A DNA stretch of 64,000 nucleotides from Stictocephala bisonia (GCA_035578905.1 JAQJVL010000112.1:372001-436000), one strand, 5' to 3'; counted from the first letter of the stretch, positions 54,501 to 62,491 are shown. Program-made: numbers and translations. Notes: a model not told the origin generated them from the letters alone.

Positions 54501-57500
54501 GCAGGCCCTGACTTTATCAGTTCATGTACAAGTAAATCTACTCAATTATACATATTTTATTAATAGTAATAATACTTTGTATTGATTCATATTGTATAAA
54601 TGATCTATGCCTGAGGCTTACTTTCAAGTAAAAGTTTGCTTATTTACATATTCATACATAAGGAAAAAAGGTAAAGTAGGCTAATAAAAGTTTTAAAATG
54701 TTATCATATCTTTTATTTTCCTGTACAGAACGAGAAAACAAAATTGATCAACTACACAATATAATTTTGATTTGTTTACAATAAATTAGCGCTTAATGGA
54801 AACAGGCATTGTATAAATGGCGCTTTAAGGGTTCAGTTATTATTAACATTTTATAGCTTTCTTTAAACTAAGTTTATATTCTATGACTTGATAGGACCAA
54901 TTTTTTTCAATATTATTGTTGTTGCAGTCAATATTCTCAATTTGTATTTACAATATAATTACTTAAATATATCAATAATTAATTTATAATCCTGCGTGTG
55001 TGTTTCAGGTACAAAAGGCCCATCTCCACCTCTACACCGTCAGGTGAGTCAATGTAAACTTACATGAAGTCTAGTATACGTTGAAGCTATTCCACCGAAG
55101 TTACAACAATACTAATGTTTCCGCTAATCGTGTTTTGAATTTATTATCACCATTATAAGACCCATTTCTCTAGATGAATGTTCTATGATTGAAATAATAC
55201 TTGTTAAAACAGACCATTTTATTAACCAACCATGCATTTTGAATCGAAAACCATTGTAATTAAAAGATTAGTTACTACAGAGACAAACCAGTTGTATATG
55301 TAAGAGTGGTATGTATATAAGAAATGTTAGGAAAATGTAGGCCTACATAGTATAGACAGAAAAATTAGTCAAACAAATGCATGACTATTTTATTAAATTC
55401 ACTGTAAATAACGTAATCGTAGATGAGAAGTATTATTTGAACATTTAGAATAATAATAGTGATAATAACGGCAGTTGTGAGAATTATACTTATCATAAAA
55501 GAGTAATTGAATAATATTCATTTGTTATTGTTGGCATTTGAATATAAAGATATCATCTTAATGAAACTTGAAATATTATTTAAGAAGTATCTTCAATCAA
55601 CAATGGCGTATGAACGTGTTTTTTATTTATGAACAGACCAGAATAACTTGTATAGTTTTGTTGGTCTTCCAACCTCTTGGACCTAACTTTTACTACCACT
55701 TTTATTTTAATCATTAATAAACCAAATATATAATATTTCATTATATTTACATAATCTAGTTATAAACAACATACATTTAGTTAATTGTTAGACAAAATAA
55801 TAATATATAATATAAATAATTGGAAGAAACCCGTAACACTATTACAAAATTAAATACAAAAATAACTGTGCCCTAGTAATGTGAATTTATTTTAAAATAA
55901 CATTTAAAAAGACGTGAAAAGATAAAACTGTAACAAATTTGAAATATTTAATTTTAACCCAGACCTAATTTAAATATTCTGCCATCGTAAAGTTTTGTCT
56001 ATACTCATATTATTTTTTAAATATACTTGACTGACCAAACCTGCCCTTAATAATTGAGTCTGTGTTTTAAAGGTTTTCAAACAGTTTATTTTCCAGAGAC
56101 TCGCCCTGATTATTTATATAAATATGTCCCACAGTACTTGTGTGGGAGAAAGCTCAGAATCCTAACAGGTTATATAAATGGGTTGTAAGTTAAGTTTAAT
56201 ATATTTTTATGTAATAACAAAAATACTAAAGATTTTTGAATAATTTTTTTGCTTTAAAAGAATAGAATAGATTTAACTCCGAACGAACAAGTGTAGATTA
56301 ACTCTGAATAGTCGAGACAGTAATTTTAACTATAATATAATAGTCTTACAAATATAATATTTTCAAAGCTGATTGTATTATAAAAATCAAACAAAATACT
56401 TTAAATCTATGATTGGTATCGAAAATGCAAAACTAAAATCATACCTTGAACTGTGGCGTTCAACCAGTTACCCGTAGGTCTCGACTGCCATATTGATTTC
56501 TTTCTCATTATAGACTTGGCTTGCTCCTTTGCCCTCTTAAAGCAAAATAAACTTCAAGGATACCCTTATAAGAGCTCTGTACACTTTGTGGTTAAAAGTT
56601 ATACTATGTTTTCTACTGACTGTAGTTGGAAATAGTGCTTTTATACTATAATAACTATAATATTGTAAGTTAATTTCCTTTAGTTTGTTTATACAATAAA
56701 ACAAATATTTATATATTTAAATAACCGATTGTTTGAAAAGGAAACAATTACGATTTTAACGATGTGTTAGTTTGACTAAGATAATGATTGTGTATTGAAA
56801 GTTTAATATTTATTTAAAAAGTGTCAGTGGAAAATTATTTTCATTTCTGCAATAGTCAATATTGTATTTCTTAATAAGGGCACACAAATGACTAACTTTT
56901 CTACAGTAATATTTCTATAAATATTTAATATATGATAGTAGTAACGGAGTATTACTACAGGTCGTTTACAAATAACCTCTCAACTCAGATATATTTTCAA
57001 CATAGCATATAACATTTGTCTGACGTAATTCATATTTTTTGAAGTAATCTATTTAAGCCTTGGTACTATATGGTAATATTTATGTGAAATGTTTGCAATT
57101 TTTCAAGGTGAAAAAAAATTACGAGAAATATGCTAATTTGAAATAATAAATATTTTTCTCATTCATTTCAAATAGTTCTACGCTATTATATTCTATAAGC
57201 ATTCTTCTCCTTTTTGCAGCTAATTTGTAATAAAGCAATATTTGTATTAGTAAAATGTCAAAAAAATTTGCCCTATACATCCATGCAAATATTATATAAT
57301 ATACATATTTTGGTCAATGAAAGCAATTCCTTACACAATTCCTTCTCGTCTCGCATATTTGTCTTACATGAAAGTTCAAGGAGAGCACACTAATGAGCTA
57401 AATAAAAGCGAAAACCCAGTCTTTGGTTTGGGCCTATTCACCCCTCACTCTTACATCTGAAGAACTTGGTAAGGTAAATTTGCTTCAAAATAACAAATTA

Positions 57501-60500
57501 CTATTTGTCATTTTGTAACAAAATACTTGATTCATTTTGGTGTTCACTTAGAAGAAACTCACTTATAATATATTGATATTTTGAAGAAAAAACGCGCACA
57601 TTTTGCAATAACATTTTTAAATACACAATTCAGGCCTTTGGAAAACAAAGTTTTTTTCACAAAAATCAACAATAATAACGATAATGTATGTTCTTTATTT
57701 ACTAAAATTCTGTTGAATTTACTAAATTGTTTTTTTTTTCAGCATAAAGTTATATCAAGAGAGGACGAGGATCTTCTTGACCTAATGGTGCGCATTGCGG
57801 AGTCACCAGCAGAATGGGAGCGAATACATCGAGTCCTTAGTATGTATAGTTGCATGTTTGTATAACTGTTTTGGGTCCATAAAATAACTACCTTTCTGGG
57901 TTTTCTGTGAAATCAAACATGATTACCATATAAAAAGTAATGTATTTTCTTTTATCTTTAATCTGAATCATAGTCCTAATACTCTATGGGACGTACTAAC
58001 TAGAATTTTAAGTTACATTAAATGTACATTTATTTGTTTTAATTCAATTATAAAAAACTCATAATTATTTGACATTCAAACTGTTTAAAAATAAAAATTA
58101 TTTTTCATCATTGTTAAATTTGATATGTTGTTTTGCAAACATGATCAATGCATTTCTTTTACTAAACTAAAATCTATTATATTATAACTGAGGGAATAAT
58201 ATTCTTATTAAACTGATTGCAGTTTATTTTAACTTTATGAATGCGTGTGTTTGTGATTGTTTTTCTAATATTATTGTTTTAATTCTACTTTTTATACGTT
58301 ACAAACTATAACCGTACACTTTTTAATGATATTTTTCTCTGTAATTATATATGACTTTTGTCACTTTTAACCAAATAAAGAAAGGGTTAGTCATTGGACC
58401 CTGTTTTTATTATTGACAGAAATTTAAAATTAATAATATACAATGAGAAAAAAAGGTTTTATTTTAAACTTGTGCTTGCTATTCGTATTATGAGTTAAAA
58501 TAATTATTAGTAATGGAAATATGCATAATTTAGCCCAAATTTGAATACAATAACTGATATATACTACTAAATATTTTAATTCAATTGTCACAAAAGTAAA
58601 TTAGATGATAGTGAAGCAGTGTGAGGTTCTAATAAATTATTTCAATTCAAAAAACGTGTTATGTCGTAAATAATATGTAGTACCAACACTTCGAATAAAT
58701 ATTAATTAAACTTAATAAAAGAAAAGTGATGCTCTGATTTTGGATTTTATGCTGTTAGGTTGATAAATTTTATATGTATCTAAAATTAATACATTTGATA
58801 ATAATAAAAAATCATACTATGTTAGGATTTGTTTAGTCAACAAAAGATAAGACCTTATATCTCTTAAAATATTTTTAAATCATACAGTTTATGTATTATA
58901 ATTTGTTTCTTTTTTATAGATCAGTTGGGAACAGACCAAACGAAAAGTCCTGATTCACATAAAGGAAATGTAAGAACTGAACAGTTATCAAGAGAATACC
59001 ATAATACATCAAGGTTGAGTAACGAGAGAATAAAATACAACAATAACCTTACAGAGAACTACACGAATCTTAGTTTTGTACGAAGTAAATACAAGAATGA
59101 TACAACTGTAGCCCCACAAACTCCGTCAACCGAAACTACAGTAGTAAAAAACTACGTGAGTGACGAAAAAACACTGACAAGTCACGATGAATCAGTAGTA
59201 GAACCGGACACAGGATGGCCAGACTTTAGAGAGGCAATTTTAAAGAATGTATTAAAGCACAACAGGAAAATTCAGGAAAATAAAATACTTGAAAAAAGCT
59301 GGATCAAGAACAGATTATTGGAAACAGCTTGGAGCGAGTATTCTGAAGTAGACAAGGAAAATCAACGAGAACTGGACTCTGACCTTGAATCAAACGTGAT
59401 TAATCCAGTTTTCAGTTTTAAGATAGTAAAATCCAGAAACGAATCTAATTCATTGAAGGACCCACATATTATAAGGTCAAGACTTTATCAAGATCCAAAT
59501 ATTTTAGAGTTTCCTTTAAAAGGACTTACTTCGGAAAAGAACCATACTTTTTATCAAAATACATCAGACGTAAGTGACATGACAAACAAAAGTTCTCGAC
59601 CAACGTTTCTCTACCACAGAGTAACTACAAGCCCTCAGGAGCGAAAGAACAGTGCCTTCATCGCAGTAAGTGTAGTGAAACAAAGTTCCCTGGCAGTTCC
59701 AACCACCGACAGTTCTCCAGTGGCTCAGCTGGAGAACACGAATGACCCATGGACTAGTAATCACTACCTGCACTGGGCAAAGGTAACTCCAGAACTATCC
59801 CAATCAGTAGAGTAACATTAACGTTATTAATTTTCTTTAACATATTGTTATGTCATTAACATAATGCAATAAGTTCATATTTAAAAACATATCACATTAA
59901 GGCTATTGCTATTTTATCTCAATTTTGTAATAGTTTATTTTGCTTACTTATTTACAAGAATAAATGAATGGCACTGATTTTTGCACAGCTTCTAACATTT
60001 TAATCAGTTGCATTTTGCCAACCATATTTAAACCATAAGTAAAGTAACTCATAAAAAATATCTACAGAGAATATATAATTTGATCATTTATTGCCACTCA
60101 AAAAATTTCACGTTTCATAGGACATATGAGAAAGTATAATTTTAAAGAGAATATAGTATCAAAAATAAGAAGCATTTATAAACTTAAAACTAAAGAAAAT
60201 AATCTGAAAAAGTTATTAGTAGGCCTAATACGTAATTTATTTCTTCTTGTTTTTATACCTTGTTTTGTTTCGCATCTACAACTGTTAACATTTTAGGAAT
60301 AACCAATTGAAGAGGTTTGCTGTACATTTTCATTAAGTATGATGGTTTATTAATATATTTTAATACTAATATTTTACAGTATTATTAAGTACACAATAAT
60401 CTCACAAAATATTAGTTTATTATTTTAATACTCCTTAATGGATATCCATACATTAATGCAAACTAAATTGAATCAGTTATAATTTATTACGTAGAGTTAT

Positions 60501-60901
60501 ATTTATTATATCTATATAAGAATGTTTTATATACAACATTATCTTCTGTCTACAATTATTTTAATAAGTCTCTTTTTAAATGCATAAGATAAACCAATTA
60601 ACAAAAATTTATTCATACGTTTTAAAATCTACAAATTAACTATCCGTCTAGTACCATGTTGTAATGGTGAAGACAATTACGTACAGATGTGAATTAAAAG
60701 AAATGTTCACCAAAATTATGTGCAATAACAATATAAAGAAGATTTTACTTAAAAATTTATAAGAAATGTCCATTTTCATTTCAGGGAGTAACGAAGTCCC
60801 TGGATGATAGTAGAAAAACACGACCTCACTTGAATAGACAGGGACACCATCACAACCGAGGCCGCAGGCATCACCATACAGAACTCCATGGTCACCTATG
60901 A
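26718..60901 (+). CDS. seven-exon gene for a secreted, cysteine-free 415-residue protein of unknown family
   Basis: Joined exons: 26718-26769, 46891-46934, 53716-53755, 55009-55043, 57743-57839, 58920-59782, 60785-60901. Each intron is GT-AG and the split codons join cleanly (G+CC, A+GT, A+AT), leaving one open frame of 415 codons ending in TGA. Residues 1-18 form a signal peptide (hydrophobic core VLVLVILHL, probable cut after HLHA). Residues 58-90, from QHKVISREDEDLLDLM to WERIHRVLN, look like an acidic amphipathic helix. Residues 91-377 are polar and low in complexity, with nine N-glycosylation sequons and a helix-like block from WPDF (about 189) to about 235. The last 24 residues hold nine histidines (HHHNRGRRHHH). 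There is no cysteine at all. It is probably secreted, or retained in the secretory pathway; the histidines could bind metal. I do not recognise the family, and expression is unproven. Confidence 0.78.
27177..27614 (+). mobile_element. short interspersed non-autonomous element (possible RTE-like tail)
   Basis: Begins TACTAGCTGAACCCGGCGGA and ends TTTTATAAATATAGATT. Just before the end comes a stretch (GGATGGTTTGGCAGCGCATA then AACTTCAAAC) that resembles a repeat common in insect genomes, which I recall but cannot search. No coding capacity. The call rests on recognising both ends; the family name is tentative. Confidence 0.45.
27615..29170. other. intron 1 AT-rich sequence, nothing seen
   Basis: No motif-bearing open frame. 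The last part (about 28850 onward) is the start of the sequence that reappears in degraded form at 31030-31870. Confidence 0.5.
29175..29265 (+). mobile_element. tRNA-derived SINE, internally shortened copy
   Basis: GCCGGTGGCCGAGCGGTCTA followed by AAGCGTCGGGG is a tRNA-Leu/Ser-like head containing the A-box TGGCCGAGCGG. It is followed by GGAATGGGTAGAGTAAGG, which also occurs at 61644 in the second copy. This copy lacks the middle part seen at 61.5 kb. There is no B-box, so it is unlikely to be transcribed on its own. Confidence 0.65.
29875..30960 (-). repeat. 150-bp satellite, block 1 (about 7 units)
   Basis: The unit starts at TTTGTTTAGTAGTTTCATTC and repeats at 30181, 30331, 30481, 30631, 30781 and 30931: exactly 150 bp. 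Because 150 is divisible by three and the - strand lacks stops, a 293-codon antisense frame appears, made of a 50-residue repeat beginning MKLLNKYITAYHQPLYKQQL. The first unit here (29875-30030) has drifted (a C for T in GGCACGC and other changes). I regard the frame as a product of the repeat period (see findings). Confidence 0.95.
30961..31858 (+). other. degraded hybrid of the left flank (28.85-29.88 kb) and satellite units
   Basis: This stretch follows the order of the unique sequence at about 28850-29880 (for example CATTTTGATATAGCT, GAAATTATACGTT, CTAAACGAATATTA, CATCAATAATCTG) but with many small deletions. Short pieces of the 150-bp unit are interspersed (TTTCAGAGATCTAATAGTAG, TTCACATTTCAGAATAT, TTTAACGACATTTTTTTTAA). 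It looks like a consensus of two different sequences rather than a simple duplication. It could be an assembly or polishing artefact or a gene-conversion product. Confidence 0.75.
31859..34229 (-). repeat. 150-bp satellite, block 2 (about 16 units of 148-150 bp)
   Basis: Same unit as block 1. The first four units keep a 150-bp or near period and give a 187-codon antisense frame. From about 32485 onward most units carry TTGGTTGG instead of TTGGTTTGG and TTTGTTAGTAG instead of TTTGTTTAGTAG, so they are 148-149 bp long and the antisense frame breaks in nearly every unit. Confidence 0.95.
34230..34446 (+). other. GC-richer, exon-like segment abutting the satellite
   Basis: Directly after the last satellite unit the composition changes to balanced GC and codon-like sequence. 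The + frame reads LESDDPDGKGNDVIMFTG, then QPAVQLYHCTVPSQTQNS and further to a TAA at 34444-34446. It contains an NST sequon and two cysteines. No good splice sites bracket it: upstream is TTTTTACTGGAG and no strong donor is seen in the right place. It may be a captured gene or cDNA fragment, transposon debris or an unrecognised exon. Function unknown. Confidence 0.3.
34447..34985. other. intron 1 AT-rich sequence, nothing seen
   Basis: No supported feature. Confidence 0.45.
34986..35405 (+). repeat. 26-bp tandem repeat (about 16 copies)
   Basis: The unit consists of GTAATACGATTACAAAG followed by AATCAATAT. Copies differ at single positions (GCGATT, ATAATAC, GAACCAAT) and a few are one base short. 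Confidence 0.93.
35440..35860 (+). repeat. 36-bp G-rich minisatellite (GGRTGGGTCA family)
   Basis: Degenerate copies of GGRTGGGTCAT followed by AGAGCTTAGTGTCTGAAG. The last three copies (about 35745-35850) are near-identical with a 36-bp period. The open antisense frames over 35574-36020 consist of translated copies of this repeat (THPSDTKLYDPS) and are not a gene. The array contains the run GGGTGGGTGGGTGGG at 35686-35700. Confidence 0.9.
35861..37118. other. intron 1 sequence; one perfect hairpin
   Basis: No gene seen. A perfect 14-bp inverted repeat with a 5-base loop lies at 36641-36673 (listed separately). A GC-richer patch at 36115-36295 carries a short open frame without motifs. Confidence 0.45.
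36641..36673. repeat. perfect 14-bp hairpin, 5-nt loop
   Basis: AACCCCTTATACAC, loop CCCTT, GTGTATAAGGGGTT. There is no U-run after it, and this is a eukaryotic intron, so a terminator role is not implied. Confidence 0.9.
37119..37285. mobile_element. inverted pair of Penelope-like element tails
   Basis: The left arm (CAGTACAAATAAACGTCACA onward, with GCAAAATGCACAAATAT) matches the PLE tail at 4727-4820. The right arm, ending TGTTTATTTGTACTG at 37285, is its reverse complement. The two arms meet near 37190-37205, forming a 167-bp near-palindrome without any coding sequence. Confidence 0.8.
37490..40475 (+). repeat. 3-kb tandem array of a 44-bp satellite (about 68 copies)
   Basis: The unit consists of GTACAAATATATGCACTTTT and CCTAAGTACTAATCTACTAG and AGCT (44 bp). 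Three variant classes alternate: CCTAAGTACT versus the shorter CTTATTACT, GCACTT versus ACACTT, and GTACAAAT versus GTAAAAAT. Two copies carry an extra TTATAAGTAC (about 39045 and 39233). The right half is more uniform, with AGATCTGT and ATACATGC variants. The final copies are truncated at about 40420. Confidence 0.97.
40476..44206. other. intron 1 sequence with minor repeats; no gene seen
   Basis: Contains a 13-bp perfect inverted repeat (40775-40787 with 40815-40827, TAGATTTGGGCAA), another 13-bp one at 42632-42663 (AATTATTTATAAT), three diverged copies of a roughly 30-bp unit around AAGTTAAATAAGCT at about 42830-42925, and a C11A36 homopolymer junction at 43277-43323. The A36 run may be the poly(A) tail of a short retroposed sequence, but no body was recognised. 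Confidence 0.5.
43277..43323 (+). repeat. homopolymer junction, poly(C) then poly(A)
   Basis: About 11 C followed directly by about 36 A. Homopolymers of this length are prone to sequencing error, so the exact counts are uncertain. Confidence 0.9.
44207..45098. mobile_element. long inverted-repeat (foldback-type) element, about 0.89 kb
   Basis: The left end CAGGGTGTCTATATATGTGC continues to AAACACCCAAACA; the right end carries the reverse complement (TGTTTGGGTGTTT then ATAGACACC). The similarity continues inward for about 330 bp per arm: for example TTGATACAT..AGGTTATAGTGAACTGAAT on the left against its complement at 44885-44935, and TTCAAACAATTTCAT against ATGAAATTGTTGAA near 44805. No transposase is present. 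It is a non-autonomous DNA element of unassigned superfamily with diverged arms, lying in intron 1 of the gene. Confidence 0.75.
45099..46890. other. intron 1 end; (GA)n-G microsatellite, otherwise nothing
   Basis: A (GA)n tract followed by a run of about ten G lies at 45514-45548. The remaining sequence is AT-rich, and the antisense open frame at 45987-46271 has no motif. The intron ends TATTTTTAG at 46890. Confidence 0.5.
45514..45548 (+). repeat. (GA)n-(G)n microsatellite
   Basis: ACGAGAGAGAGAGAGAGAGA and more, then about ten G. Confidence 0.9.
46891..46934 (+). CDS. exon 2 (44 nt)
   Basis: Acceptor TATTTTTAG|CC, donor ACAA|GTACGT. Completes the alanine of the signal peptide and adds SDTRREEGADSWIQ. 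Starts in phase 1 and ends in phase 0. A second possible donor four bases on (GTACAC) is weaker and would shift the frame. Confidence 0.75.
47471..48399 (+). mobile_element. mariner-family DNA transposon, internally deleted
   Basis: Inverted termini TACAAGGTACAGTCAAAAAG then TTCCCGGAAT (left) and ATTCCGGAACTTTTTGACTA then TAACTTGTA (right), flanked on both sides by TA, the expected mariner target duplication. At 929 bp it is shorter than the usual roughly 1.3 kb, so about a quarter to a third is missing. Confidence 0.85.
47712..48290 (+). pseudogene. mariner transposase remnant
   Basis: The N-terminal helix-turn-helix region is readable: EMLIQAYEIKDMKKSQFYER, then HKRFRCVKASSNVGDDPSS, then TTDDNIERV and a stop. 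The remainder reads ITIDDISHK. After a deletion, the C-terminal catalytic region appears in pieces: LLHDDTHAHRFL (where the second catalytic aspartate motif LxQDNAPxH is expected) and LEHPPYLLDLIP (the motif before the third aspartate). Stops and frameshifts make it non-functional. Confidence 0.8.
48577..49323. mobile_element. second long inverted-repeat (foldback-type) element, about 0.75 kb
   Basis: The left arm begins CAGAGTGTTCCAAACTTCGG then GAAATGGTTATATAGGTT. The right arm ends AACCTGTATAACCATTTCCC then AAAGTCTGGC and GCGACACCCTG, its reverse complement. Inner parts also pair: GGCCATTTTAAATTCTTAAA with its complement near 49040-49070, and ATTACTTAG with CTTAGTAAT (about 49005). The arms run nearly to the centre, about 48945-48980, where GAGACA and TGTCTC close the hairpin. 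It is distinct in sequence from the element at 44.2 kb but shares the CAGGGTGTC terminus. Confidence 0.75.
49324..52434. other. intron 2 sequence, no gene seen
   Basis: Mostly AT-rich. A GC-richer block at 49980-50080 and an antisense open stretch at 51530-51645 (HSHRRLTGITASMMNQLKAE) could be transposon debris. Neither carries a diagnostic motif. Confidence 0.4.
52435..52630 (+). repeat. 36-bp minisatellite, G-rich orientation (about 5 copies)
   Basis: The unit consists of GGGTGGGTCAGTACCACTGT and ACGTGTTTGGTTGGGT. Adjacent copies alternate GTACCACTGTACG and GCACCACAGTGCG, so the local pattern repeats every two units. The overlapping open frames on both strands come from the repeat. Confidence 0.9.
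52735..52790 (-). repeat. 36-bp minisatellite, inverted copies
   Basis: CCCTCCCACCCACCTATACA, CGTCCAGTGTTATTGACCCA, CCCAC: one and a half copies in the opposite orientation to the array about 100 bp upstream. Confidence 0.75.
52791..53715. other. intron 2 end, nothing seen
   Basis: AT-rich; ends TTGTTGCAG at 53715. Confidence 0.5.
53716..53755 (+). CDS. exon 3 (40 nt)
   Basis: Acceptor TTGTTGCAG|GA, donor TCCA|GTAAGT, both strong. Encodes EPVQMKSSGIQVS plus the first base of a serine. Starts in phase 0 and ends in phase 1. Confidence 0.78.
54044..54831 (+). mobile_element. non-autonomous piggyBac-like element, 788 bp
   Basis: Termini CCCTTATCACGCCGTAAGCG (left) and GGCGCTTTAAGGG (right) are imperfect inverted repeats starting CCCTTA. 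The flanking tetranucleotides GTAA and TTCA could be a decayed TTAA duplication. The right 260 bp is found again, inverted, at 63750-64000, which confirms a dispersed element. Inside are a GC-rich stretch (about 54120-54330) and a short frame MNNLVDSDFVQ at 54402 that may be the first exon of the lost transposase. It lies in intron 3. Confidence 0.6.
55009..55043 (+). CDS. exon 4 (35 nt)
   Basis: Acceptor TGTGTTTCAG|GT, donor GTCAG|GTGAGT (consensus). Completes a serine and adds TKGPSPPLHRQ. Phase 1 to phase 0. Confidence 0.78.
55044..57742. other. intron 4, nothing seen
   Basis: AT-rich, 2.7 kb, with no motif-bearing open frame. The polypyrimidine tract TTGTTTTTTTTTTCAG ends it. Confidence 0.5.
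57743..57839 (+). CDS. exon 5 (97 nt), acidic amphipathic segment
   Basis: Acceptor TTTTTTTTTCAG|CA, donor CTTA|GTATGT. Encodes HKVISREDEDLLDLMVRIAE then SPAEWERIHRVL plus one base of an asparagine. This is the most conserved-looking part of the protein: a charged amphipathic helix. Phase 0 to phase 1. Confidence 0.8.
57840..58919. other. intron 5, nothing seen
   Basis: AT-rich, 1.1 kb; ends TTTCTTTTTTATAG. Confidence 0.5.
58920..59782 (+). CDS. exon 6 (863 nt), polar glycosylation-rich body
   Basis: Acceptor TTTTTTATAG|AT. The first two bases complete an asparagine, and 287 codons follow to the donor CAAAG|GTAACT. The composition is clearly less AT-biased than the flanks. Contains all nine sequons (NTS, NLT, NYT, NLS, NDT, NES, NHT, NTS, NKS) and no cysteine. 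If the donor is not used, the frame continues VTPELSQSVE to a TAG at 59813-59815, giving an alternative 387-residue product. Confidence 0.85.
59783..60784. other. intron 6, nothing seen
   Basis: AT-rich, 1.0 kb; starts GTAACT and ends TTCATTTCAG. Confidence 0.5.
60785..60901 (+). CDS. exon 7 coding part: histidine/arginine-rich C-terminus
   Basis: Acceptor CATTTCAG|GG. In phase 0 it encodes GVTKSLDDSRKTRPHLNRQ, then GHHHNRGRRHHHTELHGHL and TGA at 60899-60901. The other two frames stop early or are unremarkable. A possible donor follows at 60917 (CATAG|GTTTGT), which would place the stop 15 nt before a splice junction. Confidence 0.75.
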   Translation, partial: GVTKSLDDSRKTRPHLNRQGHHHNRGRRHHHTELHGHL

Positions 60902-61120
60902 CCTTGGCCAGCATAGGTTTGTTGCTTTAAATGTATAATTACATCTACACATTTCCAGTGATCTAATGTGTGTAACTGTCCATCCTATCTTAATGAAATT
61001 ATAAAAGGATTGTTACAAAATACGTAAGAGACATAAAAAAAGAATATTTTTATTAGTCAGTAGAGTTACTGGATTTTTTTATTTCAAGGACTCCCAATAT
61101 TCAGTTTATATTTTAACGAT

Positions 61121-61126
61121 AATAAA
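61121..61126 (+). promoter_or_regulatory. candidate polyadenylation signal AATAAA
   Basis: First AATAAA after the stop codon if the terminal exon is not spliced. AATAAA is common by chance in sequence this AT-rich. Confidence 0.3.
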
Positions 61127-61514
61127 GATGACTATCAAGCAAATTTAAATTCATTTTAACTTTGATTATATTTTAAATTGATATGTCTAAGTAATAAATG
61201 ATATTTATTGCTCGTAAATAGTTAAAGATATAAATATGCGAGTAATTCCAGCTTTGGCTATTTTCTTCATGTTTTTGTCATCAAACATGAAAAAGAATGA
61301 AAAAATAAGCAAATATTTACCAAGTCCATAACAAACATTTTTGAATGACATGTGATACTGTTTTTGGCTGAAATATGTTTACATTTTAATTTATTTGACT
61401 ATTGGTCGATGTATACGAGTATATGATAAAACATGATTTTTAAATTGTTACAACTATCCTGATATCACATTTTAAATTATTTGACTATATAAAACCTTAT
61501 GAACTACCAATGGG
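61127..61514. other. 3' flank, nothing seen
   Basis: AT-rich. Confidence 0.4.
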
Positions 61515-61690
61515 AGAGCCACTGGTTGAGTGGTTTGAATCATGGCCTTTTACCTTGGTGACTCTTGGTGCTTTTTTACCCCACCAAGTGGTGACTCTTG
61601 GTGTTTTACCTTGGACCCCTTACTCAGTACCCCACATTGATGAATGGGTAGAGTAAGGATAATGAGAATATCGGCTTCTCCTTAAAAAAA
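61515..61690 (+). mobile_element. tRNA-derived SINE, fuller copy
   Basis: The head GAGCCACTGGTTGAGTGGTT then TGAATCATGGCC aligns with the tRNA-like head at 29175. The tail GAATGGGTAGAGTAAGGAT, followed by ATCGGCTTCTCC, aligns with the 29.2-kb tail. The middle contains a direct duplication of ACTCTTGGTG within about 70 bp. The A-box is weaker here than in the 29-kb copy. Confidence 0.6.
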
Positions 61691-62491
61691 TCGTATTAAT
61701 GGAGTTTTTTTGATATAGTTTAGATGGATTTTTATAATTACATATACTATTATTTATGTAAACAACATTTATTTAATCATGCTCCAAAGTATAATTTTTA
61801 ATTAAATAGCAGCAAAATTAATGTCAATATGTTACAACCATCACCATTGTGATCAATTACGTATTAATTATAATTAAAAAATGTAATTAATAATTTTGTT
61901 ACAGTTCCTATCTAAATAACAAATTATTAAATATCCATTAACAACTTAATGGATAGGAAACAACTATTAACAATCAGTAATAAAAACAAACATTAGAATA
62001 ATAACTTAAATAAATAAACAAAATAAAAAATAAATCCTACAGATTTCTATATGATAATAATATTATTTTGTGTATGTATAATACGGTTTTATATATTTAA
62101 TGTAAAAATAAAAATAAATATTGTGTTTGTTGCCACAAACAAATGAATCATTGGTTACAAAAATGTTAAAACAGATAAAAGGTTAAACCAAGCTAATTTA
62201 TTAAGAACTAAAATGAAAAATAGTTAGAATCAATGGATAATTACTTTTACCAACTATAGGGATTACTATTATAGTTTTTAATAAATACCAATGTGCATTA
62301 AGTAAAATACATAACAATTTATTGTACAAAAAACTCTTTTGTAATTATTGTTTTTTTTATTTCAATGTTATGCAAGTTAAAATTGGTTATTTTTTATATA
62401 ATATATCCAGCTTGGGTAAAAAGGCCACCCATTACTGTATCAAGACTCACTTAAAAATATTATTCTTTCTTATTCTGATGTAATTTTACAG
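61691..62491. other. 3' flank, nothing seen
   Basis: AT-rich; ends TGTAATTTTACAG, a good splice acceptor. Confidence 0.4.

Noticed and set aside
59564..59773. Antisense 69-codon frame in exon 6
   Set aside because: It is the shadow of the coding strand.
60648..60914. Antisense 88-codon frame over exon 7
   Set aside because: It overlaps the phase-consistent sense exon; no motifs.
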